From positions 1-64,000 of the forward strand of contig CAMLSA010000004.1 in the NCBI GenBank assembly GCA_946482655.1: DNA of 64,000 bases, given 5' to 3'. How positions within the stretch are numbered: position 1 is the first letter of the stretch; the number at the start of each line of letters is the position of its first letter. This document shows, one piece after another, positions 7,914-14,917 of the stretch. This stretch comes from an uncultured Sphingomonas sp. Lineage in GTDB: Bacteria > Pseudomonadota > Alphaproteobacteria > Sphingomonadales > Sphingomonadaceae. The position numbers were made by a program, and so were the translations under genes. The notes under the pieces are model-generated. The model was not told the DNA's origin, did not search any database, and saw only the letters and a list, made by a program, of their open reading frames with translations.

Positions 7914-8318
7914 ATGCTCGCTTATCTTTCGCTTGGTCTCCACCTCGTGATCATCGGCTTCAATCTGTTGGGCCTGATCGCGATTCCGCTTGGCGCCTGG
8001 CGACGCTGGCGGTTCGTCCGTCGCCCGCTATGGCGGCTGCTCCATCTCGCTTCGCTGGGTATCGTCGCGCTGCAGGCGGCATTCGGCCGCGCATGCTTTC
8101 TCACCATCTGGCACGAGAATCTCACCGCCGAGAGCGCGGCCGGAACGCCGCTCATCATGGGCTGGGTCAACGATCTCATTCTTTGGCCGCTGCCGATGTG
8201 GGTGTTCGCTGCCGGCTATGGTCTGATCTTTCTCTATGTCCTGGCGCTGACATGGCTTGTTCCGCTCGATTGGGATGGCCGCCATGGGAGCCCGCATTCG
8301 CCGACTCACGGGGTGTAA
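7914..8318 (+). CDS. DUF2784 membrane protein
   Basis: This 134-residue protein has four hydrophobic helices and matches DUF2784: LSLGLHLVIIGFNLLGLIAI at the start, LHLASLGIVALQAAFGRACF with a conserved Cys, then a C-terminal pair ending near TWLVPLDW. Start choice is between a GTG at 7911 and the ATG at 7914; GAGG at 7901-7904 serves both. It is an inner-membrane protein of unknown role. The longer frame from 7836 is not needed by the family alignment. Confidence 0.8.
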   Translation: MLAYLSLGLHLVIIGFNLLGLIAIPLGAWRRWRFVRRPLWRLLHLASLGIVALQAAFGRACFLTIWHENLTAESAAGTPLIMGWVNDLILWPLPMWVFAAGYGLIFLYVLALTWLVPLDWDGRHGSPHSPTHGV

Positions 8319-8336
8319 TCGCGGCACCTACGCGTC

Positions 8337-8361
8337 GGAACCCTCGCCGGAGACGGGGGTT
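8337..8361 (+). promoter_or_regulatory. EcfG-type promoter candidate for the gene at 8390
   Basis: GGAAC at 8337-8341, a 17-nt spacer and GTT at 8359-8361 (GGTT with the preceding base). The ATG of the small hydrophilic gene follows 28 nt after the -10 element, which fits a stress promoter with a short leader. Confidence 0.55.
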
Positions 8362-8389
8362 GATCCCCTTTGGCAGAGGAGAAAACGCC

Positions 8390-8596
8390 ATGGGCAAGAG
8401 CAAAGGCGTTGCCGGCCCGAAGCAGGACGAGGACCTGCGGCGCAACCCCGGCATCGGGCAATCGAAAGGCGCTTTCGCGACCGGAGAGGATCCGGAGGAG
8501 CTGGAAGGCGAGAACACATTCGAGGGCGATGTCGAGAATGATTCCGATGCGCTCGGACGCGTGAACGCCGACAGGATCGGCCGAACCAATCGCTAG
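8390..8596 (+). CDS. Small acidic hydrophilic protein
   Basis: This 68-residue protein begins at an ATG with GAGGAG upstream. It opens basic (MGKSKGVAGPKQDEDLRRNP), becomes strongly acidic (about residues 35-55) and ends in Arg/Asn. It has no hydrophobic core and is probably disordered, like many small stress-induced proteins of alphaproteobacteria. The EcfG-type promoter directly upstream supports that reading. No family is recognised with certainty. Confidence 0.65.
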   Translation: MGKSKGVAGPKQDEDLRRNPGIGQSKGAFATGEDPEELEGENTFEGDVENDSDALGRVNADRIGRTNR

Positions 8597-8644
8597 ACGG
8601 CTTCGTCCGCTGGCCGGACAAACGACAGCAGAGGCGATGCGCTC

Positions 8645-9571
8645 ATGCGGCACGACATAGATTATGTGCTCGCCAAGCTCGATTGGATGCGGCGTGAGCG
8701 CATCTGGCCGAACGGGCCGCGTTATTTGTGGACGGATGCTTTCGGTCTCGTTCTGCTGACCTCGCTTTATCGAGAGACCGGCGAACTGCTCTGGCTCGAC
8801 CAGGCCGAAGACCTCGCAGCTGCGGTCGAGCGGGTGCTCGGCCGCGCGCGGGGATTCCGTATCGGCGAGGCGCCCGAGCGGGATGGACAATATTATCATT
8901 ATCTCGCCATGTGGCTTGTCGCGCTGGCGCGGCTCGGCGAGCATGATCCCGCCTGGCGGGCGCGCGGTGTCGCCATCGCGCGCGACATTCATCGGCCCTT
9001 CGTGCTGCCGGGGCGCGGAGTGATCTGGAAGATGACGGAGGATCTGAGCTCTCCCTATCCCGGCTTCGGCCTCGGCGCTATGGATGCGTTCGATGGCTAT
9101 GTCGCTTACCGGCTGCTCGACGCCGAAGCGCTCGCACCCGAGATCGCCGAGCTGAAGGCGCTGATCGATGCGCAATACCCCACACTAGCGATCGATCAGG
9201 ATCTCGGCCTCGGTATGATGTTGTGGCTCACCCATGCCTTTCCCGACGAACCCTGGGCGGAAGTTCAGCGGCGGCGATCGATCGAGGCGCTCGACCGGCT
9301 ATGGACCGATCCGCCGGGCTATTTCGCGCGGGCCAGCTATGCGCCGGACGTCCGCATCGCCTTCGCCAATTACGGCGTTTCGCTGGGGCTGCAGGCGGCG
9401 GGCCTCTGGCCCGATCGGGTCGATCGGCTCAACCGCTATTTCGAGTGCTACCGTTCGGGGGACGAATATGACCGCGAGGCGATCACCCATGTAATGGCCT
9501 GCACTTCGCACTTCCCGGGCGTCTTTGTCGCGGAGGACCGGTTGCAGCTCGTGGCGGACGCCACCCGGTGA
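8645..9571 (+). CDS. Probable alpha/alpha-barrel glycosidase-like protein
   Basis: This is a 308-residue cytoplasmic protein. Repeated helical hairpins rich in Trp, Tyr and Asp (YLWTDAFGLVLLTSLYRETG, YYHYLAMWLVALARLGEHDP, AMDAFDGYVAYRLLD, GLGMMLWLTHAFPD) resemble six-hairpin glycosidases and sugar epimerases. No signal peptide. I cannot assign a catalytic pair. It overlaps the next gene by 4 bp (GTGA), so it is translationally coupled to the SDR-membrane fusion, pointing to a shared carbohydrate task. A second, larger helical-barrel protein is encoded at 14918. Confidence 0.6.
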   Translation: MRHDIDYVLAKLDWMRRERIWPNGPRYLWTDAFGLVLLTSLYRETGELLWLDQAEDLAAAVERVLGRARGFRIGEAPERDGQYYHYLAMWLVALARLGEHDPAWRARGVAIARDIHRPFVLPGRGVIWKMTEDLSSPYPGFGLGAMDAFDGYVAYRLLDAEALAPEIAELKALIDAQYPTLAIDQDLGLGMMLWLTHAFPDEPWAEVQRRRSIEALDRLWTDPPGYFARASYAPDVRIAFANYGVSLGLQAAGLWPDRVDRLNRYFECYRSGDEYDREAITHVMACTSHFPGVFVAEDRLQLVADATR

Positions 9572-12036
9572 ACCAGCCGGTCAGGCCGATCGTGCTCATC
9601 ACGGGCGCCGCCGGCAATATCGGCCGCTCGCTCGCGGATGAGTTGGCCGACGGCTATGTCGCGGTCGGTCTTGATCGGGAAGGAAGCAAGGCCGATTTTC
9701 CGCTGATCGGGGTCGATCTGACCGACGCCGGATCGATCGCGCGGGCGATGGAGAAATTCCGCCGCGATCATGGCGGCCAAATCGCGAGCGTTATCCATCT
9801 CGCAGCCTTCTTCGATTTCAGCGGAGAGGGGAATCCGCTTTACGACACGGTCAATGTCGAAGGCACGCGGCACTTGCTGCGCGCCCTTCAGAGCTTTGAG
9901 GTCGAGCAGTTCGTCTATTCGAGCACGATGCTCGTCCATGCTCCCGGCAGGCCCGGCGAGCCGATCGGCGAGGATCAGCCGATCGAACCCGGCTGGGCCT
10001 ATCCCCGATCCAAGGCGGCGGCTGAGGAGGCGATCGGCGCCGAGCATGGCCATATTCCCTATGTCATGCTCCGCCTCGCCGGCCTCTACGATGAACGCAC
10101 GTCGGTGCCGACGCTCGCCAACCAGATCGCGCGCATTCATGGCCGTGATTTCCAGAGCTATTTCTATTCGGGGCCCACCAATGTCGGCCAGGCGATGATC
10201 CACCGCGAAGACATGCTGAATGCGTTCCGGCGCACCGTCGACCGCCGCAAGCAACTGCCGCCCGACATCGCGATATTGATCGGCGAGCCCGAGACGATGG
10301 GGTACGACCCGCTCCAGGATGAGCTTGGCTATCTGATCCATGGCGCCAAGGATTGGCCGACCCTGCGGTTGCCCAAGGCTGCCGCCGCGGTCGGAGCCTG
10401 GGCGCAAGATAGGCTCGAGCCGGTCATTCCCGATGCTCTGGACCAGGGCGAGCGACCCTTCGTCAAACCTTTCATGGTAGCGATGGCCGACGACCATTAT
10501 GAGTTGAACATCGCACGGGCCCGCGACCTGCTCGGTTGGGAGCCGCGCCACCGTCTCAAGGACCGGCTGCCCGCCATGATCGAGGTCCTGAAGGAGGATC
10601 CCGCCGCGTGGTACAAGGCGAACGGCATCACGCCGCCGCCGGCGATCGCCGAAGCCGCCGAGGCGGGCGAGCATCCCGAGCTGCAGCGAAGCCGGTATGA
10701 GGAGCGCTACCGCAGCGAGCATCGCGCCAGCCGCTGGGCCCATTTCCTCAATATTGCGCTCGGGTTCTGGTTGGTCACTCAGCCGCCAATGATAGGTGTC
10801 ACGGAACCCTGGTTGGCGCGCTTCGAGATCGTGCTCGGTGCGGCGTTGATCCCGTTTGCGGCATTGTCGTTGTCATGGCGGATGGGATGGGCGCGCTGGG
10901 TCTGCGCCGCGATAGGTGCTCTCGTGATGGCCGCGCCTTTCCTGTTCTGGACCGCCAATTCCGCCGCCTATCTGTCCGACACCTTGACCGGCGCGCTGAT
11001 CTGCGGCCTTGCGATCTGCACACGGCCCGAGGTCGGGCCATCGCCGCTGGCGGCAACGACCGGTCCCGACGCGCCGCCCGGCTGGAGCTACAACCCCTCG
11101 TCCTGGACTCAGCGTCTGCCGATCATCCTGCTGGCGCTCGTCGGGCTTCAGGTTTCGCGCTATCTCGCCGCCTATCAGCTCGGCCACGTCGACGGCGTGT
11201 GGGAGCCCTTCTTTCAAGGATCACCCGCCGATCCGCAAAACGGCACCGAGGAGATCATCACCAGCCATGTCTCCGAGGCATGGCCGGTTTCCGACGCGGC
11301 GGTCGGCGGTTATACCTACGCGCTCGAAATACTGACCGGCATCGTCGGCTCGCGTGCACGTTGGCGGACCATGCCCTGGCTCGTCGTCCTGTTCGGGCTG
11401 ATGATCGCGCCGCTCGGCATCACCTCGATCTTCTTCATCATCATCCAGCCGATCGCGATAGGCACCTGGAGCACGCTTGCGCTGCTCGGCGCGGCGGCGA
11501 TGCTGATCCAGATTCCCTATTCGCTCGACGAGCTGCTCGCGACGCTTCAGTTCATGCGGCGCCGGATCCGCGCAGGGCGGAGCTGGCTCCGCGTTTTCCT
11601 GTTCGGGGATACCGACGAGGGGAGGGCGGCTTCCGCCAAGGATGAATTCGACGTAAGACCCGCCGCCGTGCTCGGCCAGATGTGGACGGGCGGCGTTTCC
11701 CTGCCGTGGAACCTTGCAGCTGCCGCGGCGGTCGGCCTGTGGCTGATGTTTACGCGGCTGACACTGGGCACCGAAGGGGCGATGGCGGATGCCGATCATC
11801 TGATCGGGGCGCTCGCGCTCACCGTCATCTCGCTTGCCGCCGCCGAAGTAGCGCGGGCGCTGCGCTTCCTGCTTGTGCCGCTGGGGGCGGCGCTGTTCGT
11901 CACCCCCTTTGCCTATGATGCGGAATCTTTGGCGACGGTCGCCAGCTTGTCGTGCGGCATCGGCTTGATAATTTTCAGCCTTCGTCGGGGGACGATCAGC
12001 CAGGACTATGCAGACTGGCGGAAGCTGATCGTGTGA
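9568..12036 (+). CDS. SDR (epimerase-type) fused to VKOR-like membrane domain without CXXC
   Basis: This is an 822-residue fusion with a GTG start overlapping the upstream stop. Residues 1-330 form an extended SDR: TGAAGNIG nucleotide-binding motif near residue 12, STMLVHAPG, and AYPRSKAAAEE with Tyr-x3-Lys. Residues about 390-500 have four membrane helices. From about 510 the sequence resembles bacterial VKOR-family proteins (SSWTQRLPIILLALVGLQVS, RYLAAYQLGHVDGVWEPFF, MPWLVVLFGLMIAPLGITSI). In that family the next segment carries a redox WCxxC; here it reads GTWSTLALLG, with Ser635 and Ala638 at the cysteine positions. The membrane half is therefore probably not a disulfide oxidoreductase. 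Family assignment is from memory of VKOR sequences. Confidence 0.7.
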   Translation: MNQPVRPIVLITGAAGNIGRSLADELADGYVAVGLDREGSKADFPLIGVDLTDAGSIARAMEKFRRDHGGQIASVIHLAAFFDFSGEGNPLYDTVNVEGTRHLLRALQSFEVEQFVYSSTMLVHAPGRPGEPIGEDQPIEPGWAYPRSKAAAEEAIGAEHGHIPYVMLRLAGLYDERTSVPTLANQIARIHGRDFQSYFYSGPTNVGQAMIHREDMLNAFRRTVDRRKQLPPDIAILIGEPETMGYDPLQDELGYLIHGAKDWPTLRLPKAAAAVGAWAQDRLEPVIPDALDQGERPFVKPFMVAMADDHYELNIARARDLLGWEPRHRLKDRLPAMIEVLKEDPAAWYKANGITPPPAIAEAAEAGEHPELQRSRYEERYRSEHRASRWAHFLNIALGFWLVTQPPMIGVTEPWLARFEIVLGAALIPFAALSLSWRMGWARWVCAAIGALVMAAPFLFWTANSAAYLSDTLTGALICGLAICTRPEVGPSPLAATTGPDAPPGWSYNPSSWTQRLPIILLALVGLQVSRYLAAYQLGHVDGVWEPFFQGSPADPQNGTEEIITSHVSEAWPVSDAAVGGYTYALEILTGIVGSRARWRTMPWLVVLFGLMIAPLGITSIFFIIIQPIAIGTWSTLALLGAAAMLIQIPYSLDELLATLQFMRRRIRAGRSWLRVFLFGDTDEGRAASAKDEFDVRPAAVLGQMWTGGVSLPWNLAAAAAVGLWLMFTRLTLGTEGAMADADHLIGALALTVISLAAAEVARALRFLLVPLGAALFVTPFAYDAESLATVASLSCGIGLIIFSLRRGTISQDYADWRKLIV

Positions 12037-12042
12037 GGTTCC

Positions 12043-12474
12043 TTAGCCAGCCAGGTCCGGATGGCCCGGTTGCGAGACCTCCTCCAAAGTCGCCGCGACG
12101 CCGGGCTCGCCTGCCATCGCCAGATCGCTCATCGACACTATGCCGACGAGCTGCCTGCCGGCGTCGACCACCGGCACGCGCCGGATCTGCGCCTTGCTCA
12201 TCAGTTCCTCGATGTCGGCGCTGTCGTCGTCCTGTGAGACCCAGCGGACGGTGTCGGTCATCACCTCCGATATGCTGGTCGAGTCGGGCGGACTGCCCAC
12301 GGCCGTCGCGCGGACGGTGATATCGCGGTCGGTGACGACCCCGATGAGGCGTTCTCCCTCGCACACTGGCAGCACGCCCACGTCGAGCCGGTCCATCAAC
12401 TCGGCGGCGTATTTTATGCTGTCGTCCGGCGCGACGGTCTGCGGCCTCGGCGTCATCAATTCGGAAACTCGCAT
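12043..12474 (-). CDS. Tandem CBS-domain protein
   Basis: This 143-residue protein holds two CBS motifs (MTPRPQTVAPDDSIKYAAEL with GVVTDRDITVRAT; then MTDTVRWVSQDDDSADIEEL with LVGIVSMSDLAMAGE). It is clearly related to the CBS protein at 6589-7023 and probably binds adenine nucleotides. AGGAGG lies seven bases upstream of the ATG. It follows the DUF5335-PRC gene by 18 bp, so the two form a unit controlled from upstream of 13209. Confidence 0.9.
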   Translation of the reverse strand: MRVSELMTPRPQTVAPDDSIKYAAELMDRLDVGVLPVCEGERLIGVVTDRDITVRATAVGSPPDSTSISEVMTDTVRWVSQDDDSADIEELMSKAQIRRVPVVDAGRQLVGIVSMSDLAMAGEPGVAATLEEVSQPGHPDLAG

Positions 12475-12492
12475 CGCCTTGCCTCCTATAGG

Positions 12493-13209
12493 TCACCAAT
12501 AGGGGACGGACCCATATGGGCCGTAATAGCCGAAGATGCGTTCCCCATAGGTCAGATGGCTGGGACCGCCGAGTTCGGCCAGCTCGTGCCGGTCGTAAGT
12601 GGGTGCGGCGTCGAGCGCCGCCCTGTCGAGCGGCACGACGAAGCCCGCCCAGGCGGGGTTATAGTCGAGCAGCGACCAGGGCAGAGGATGAAGCTTCTCG
12701 CCTATCCCCAGGAAACCGCCGAACGACATGATCGCATAGATCACCTGACCGCTGACCCGATCTATGGAGAGATCATCGATATAACCGATCCGCTCGCCGG
12801 ACATGTTATAGACCGGCGTATTGGTGACGCGGCTTGCCAGGATCAGAGTGTGATGCGAACCCGCGCCCGCCGTTCCCGCCCGGGGCAGCATGAGCGGATC
12901 GTGAAACATCACGATCTCGCGGACGCCATCCGCTCCGATGATTTCCAGGCTCGAAAGGCCGACAGGCCGCTCTTCGACCGTCACCGCCTGGGGATGGTGG
13001 ACTAGATGATCCAGGCCCTCCATAGCAACTTCGATCAGGTCGTCTTCGGGGTCGTAGGTGATGCCGAAGAGCGGCAGCTTTCGCGCCGCCCACTGATCGC
13101 CCAGCGTTGGAGAGGTGATCTCGACCGAAGCCTGCTTGCCTTCAAGCGCGCTTCCCATGCGATCGAAATAGGATTGCCAGTCGGGCTTGCTGAGAGTTTT
13201 CGCGGTCAC
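12493..13209 (-). CDS. DUF5335-like plus PRC-barrel protein
   Basis: This is a 238-residue protein. The GTG at 13209 is chosen because AGAGGA lies eight bases upstream and homology begins there (TAKTLSKPDWQSYFDRM). Residues 1-125 resemble DUF5335 (ITYDPEDDLIEVAMEGLDHL, GVREIVMFHDPLML). Residues about 130-205 form a PRC-barrel (NMSGERIGYIDDLSIDRVSG, then GEKLHPLPWSLLDY). The C-terminus is Tyr/Gly-rich (YYGPYGSVPYW). PRC barrels bind ligands or partner proteins. It is the first gene of a unit with the CBS gene; an EcfG-type site is at 13401-13425. Confidence 0.75.
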   Translation of the reverse strand: MTAKTLSKPDWQSYFDRMGSALEGKQASVEITSPTLGDQWAARKLPLFGITYDPEDDLIEVAMEGLDHLVHHPQAVTVEERPVGLSSLEIIGADGVREIVMFHDPLMLPRAGTAGAGSHHTLILASRVTNTPVYNMSGERIGYIDDLSIDRVSGQVIYAIMSFGGFLGIGEKLHPLPWSLLDYNPAWAGFVVPLDRAALDAAPTYDRHELAELGGPSHLTYGERIFGYYGPYGSVPYW

Positions 13210-13539
13210 GATATCATTCCTCTGCCAAGGCGCGCGAGGCCACGGAATTCGGCGACTCGCGCGGCTATTGGGCTTCGCCTTGCCGCCCATCATCCTCTCG
13301 CCCGGGGTGAACTGGTCCATAGAGCCGGCCGTCAAGCAAGGGGAGTTCGGCTCAATGTCGCGTCCATCGCCGCGGCGCTTCCGCTTCCAGTGCGTCAGAC
13401 AACCAGTTGCCGGCGGCAAGGTTCCGGCCGGTTTCCTCTGGGCACGCATCACCCGATGATGCGTTGGCAGCCTCGTCAGGTCCTCGGATGAGCCCGGATC
13501 GTGAGAATCGGTTATTGTGCCTGCCTGAGGGAGTGAGGG
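13210..13539. other. Divergent intergenic region, DUF5335-PRC / YkvA-like
   Basis: About 330 bp. The only supportable signal is the minus-strand EcfG-type site at 13401-13425. The open frames crossing it are antisense extensions without ribosome sites. Confidence 0.45.
13401..13425 (-). promoter_or_regulatory. EcfG-type promoter candidate for DUF5335-PRC and CBS genes
   Basis: On the minus strand GGAAC (13425-13421), 17 nt, then GTT (13403-13401; GGTT with the preceding base). It implies a leader of roughly 185 nt before the GTG at 13209, which is long, so the call is moderate. Confidence 0.4.
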
Positions 13540-13920
13540 ATGTTCACACGCCTGAAGCAGCGGGCAAGCGCAGTGAAGCGCGACGTGATCGCGCTGTGGA
13601 TCGCCGCGCGCGATCCGCGCACGCCGCGCGGGGCCAAGCTGGTCGCCGGGGCGGTTGCGGCCTATGCGCTGTCGCCGATCGATCTCATCCCGGATTTCAT
13701 TCCGGTGATCGGCTATCTCGATGACCTCATTCTCGTGCCGCTTGGCATCTGGTTGGCCGTTCGGCTCATACCCGATCCGCTGATGGAAGAATTCCGTGCC
13801 CAGGCGGCAGGCCTGGGCAAGCAGCCGGTGAGCCGTGCGGCCGCCTGGGCAATCATCCTTTTCTGGATGGCGATCATGGCCGTGCTGTTCTGGGCTTATT
13901 TGCCGGCCTCGGTTCACTGA
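13540..13920 (+). CDS. YkvA family (DUF1232) membrane protein
   Basis: This 126-residue protein has the DUF1232 core AAYALSPIDLIPDFIPVIGY followed by LDDLILVPLGIWLAVRLIPD, which is diagnostic. A C-terminal transmembrane helix (about 100-120, AIILFWMAIMAVLFWAYLP) anchors it. The role is unknown. Its stop overlaps the ATG of the ZIP-like gene by one base (TGATG), so the two are coupled. Confidence 0.88.
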   Translation: MFTRLKQRASAVKRDVIALWIAARDPRTPRGAKLVAGAVAAYALSPIDLIPDFIPVIGYLDDLILVPLGIWLAVRLIPDPLMEEFRAQAAGLGKQPVSRAAAWAIILFWMAIMAVLFWAYLPASVH

Positions 13921-14708
13921 TGGCGATGAATTTTTGGACGCTTGTGGCGATCGCCGCCCTCGCGGCGGTCGCCTCCCCGTTGGGAGGGCTGATCGCCCTC
14001 TGGCGAAAGCCTACGACGCTATTCATGTCCGTCGCGCTCGGTTTCGCCAGCGGCGTCCTGCTGGCGACGATCGGCTTCGAAATGCTGCCCGAGGCGCGGG
14101 CGATGAGTTCCCTGCCGCTTGCCTGCGCGAGCTTCCTGCTCGGCTTCACCGGCGTCTACCTTCTCGATCTGTTCGTCCATCGCGGCGTGCTGGTCGGCCA
14201 GAAGGCTGATCAAGAGCCGCAGGTCGAGCGGTTTTATCAGGAGCACCGCCCGCGCGGAAAGGATGTGACCGTACTCGCCGCCGGCACCGGCATCGAAGAA
14301 TTGATAGAAGGACTGAGCATAGGCGTTGGCGCGGCGATCACGCCGAAGCTTGGTCTGCTGATCGCGCTCGCCGTCGTCATAGACAATTTGAGCGAGGGTC
14401 TCAGCGTCGGCGAGATCATCCGCAGCGAGCCCGAGAGCGGTCGTGGGCAGGGCCGGCGGGTGCTGGGCTGGACCGGCGGTATTGGAGCGGCACTGTTTTT
14501 CTCCGCCCTGGCCGGCTGGCTTTTGCTGCGCGGATTGCCGGTTCCCATCCTGGGATCGCTGTTCGGCATCGGGGCCGGGGGGATGTTCTACCTCGTCGTC
14601 ACCGATCTGGTGCCGGAGGCCGAGGACCGGCAATATCAGCAGTCCGCGGCGGTAGCGATGACGGCGGGATTTCTGACGATATTCACTCTTTCGGACCTCT
14701 CTTCCTGA
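13920..14708 (+). CDS. ZIP-family metal transporter, atypical metal site
   Basis: This 262-residue protein has about seven to eight membrane helices with the ZIP layout: a Gly-rich first helix, LGFASGVLLATIGFEMLPEA, a long cytoplasmic loop (about 90-118), then two signature helices. The first reads GIEELIEGLSIG (124-135) and the second IDNLSEGLSVG (154-164), where classical ZIPs have HNxPEG and HExPEG. The metal-binding histidines are replaced by acidic residues while the E-G pairs remain. Metal transport is therefore likely but the ion may not be zinc. It is coupled to the DUF1232 gene. Confidence 0.75.
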   Translation: MAMNFWTLVAIAALAAVASPLGGLIALWRKPTTLFMSVALGFASGVLLATIGFEMLPEARAMSSLPLACASFLLGFTGVYLLDLFVHRGVLVGQKADQEPQVERFYQEHRPRGKDVTVLAAGTGIEELIEGLSIGVGAAITPKLGLLIALAVVIDNLSEGLSVGEIIRSEPESGRGQGRRVLGWTGGIGAALFFSALAGWLLLRGLPVPILGSLFGIGAGGMFYLVVTDLVPEAEDRQYQQSAAVAMTAGFLTIFTLSDLSS

Positions 14709-14917
14709 TCCGCGCTTGCCTGTTCAACGACTTGGCGCACCGTTCCCCCCGGCGGCCGCACGAGGCTCGGGAAACAGACCGGCCAGCAGATGGCCGAGCC
14801 TTGGGGCCGGAATCTTCATAACCCAAGTGAATAGCGAGAAAAAATCCAGGAACTTGGTTGCGTGAAGGCACTTGTAGCGCGGTGCGGAAGCCGGACTTCC
14901 GCTGCTGAGGGTATCAG

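Noticed and set aside
14857..14880. EcfG promoter for the 742-residue gene (GGAAC near 14859)
   Set aside because: The -10 region reads ACTT, with two mismatches.
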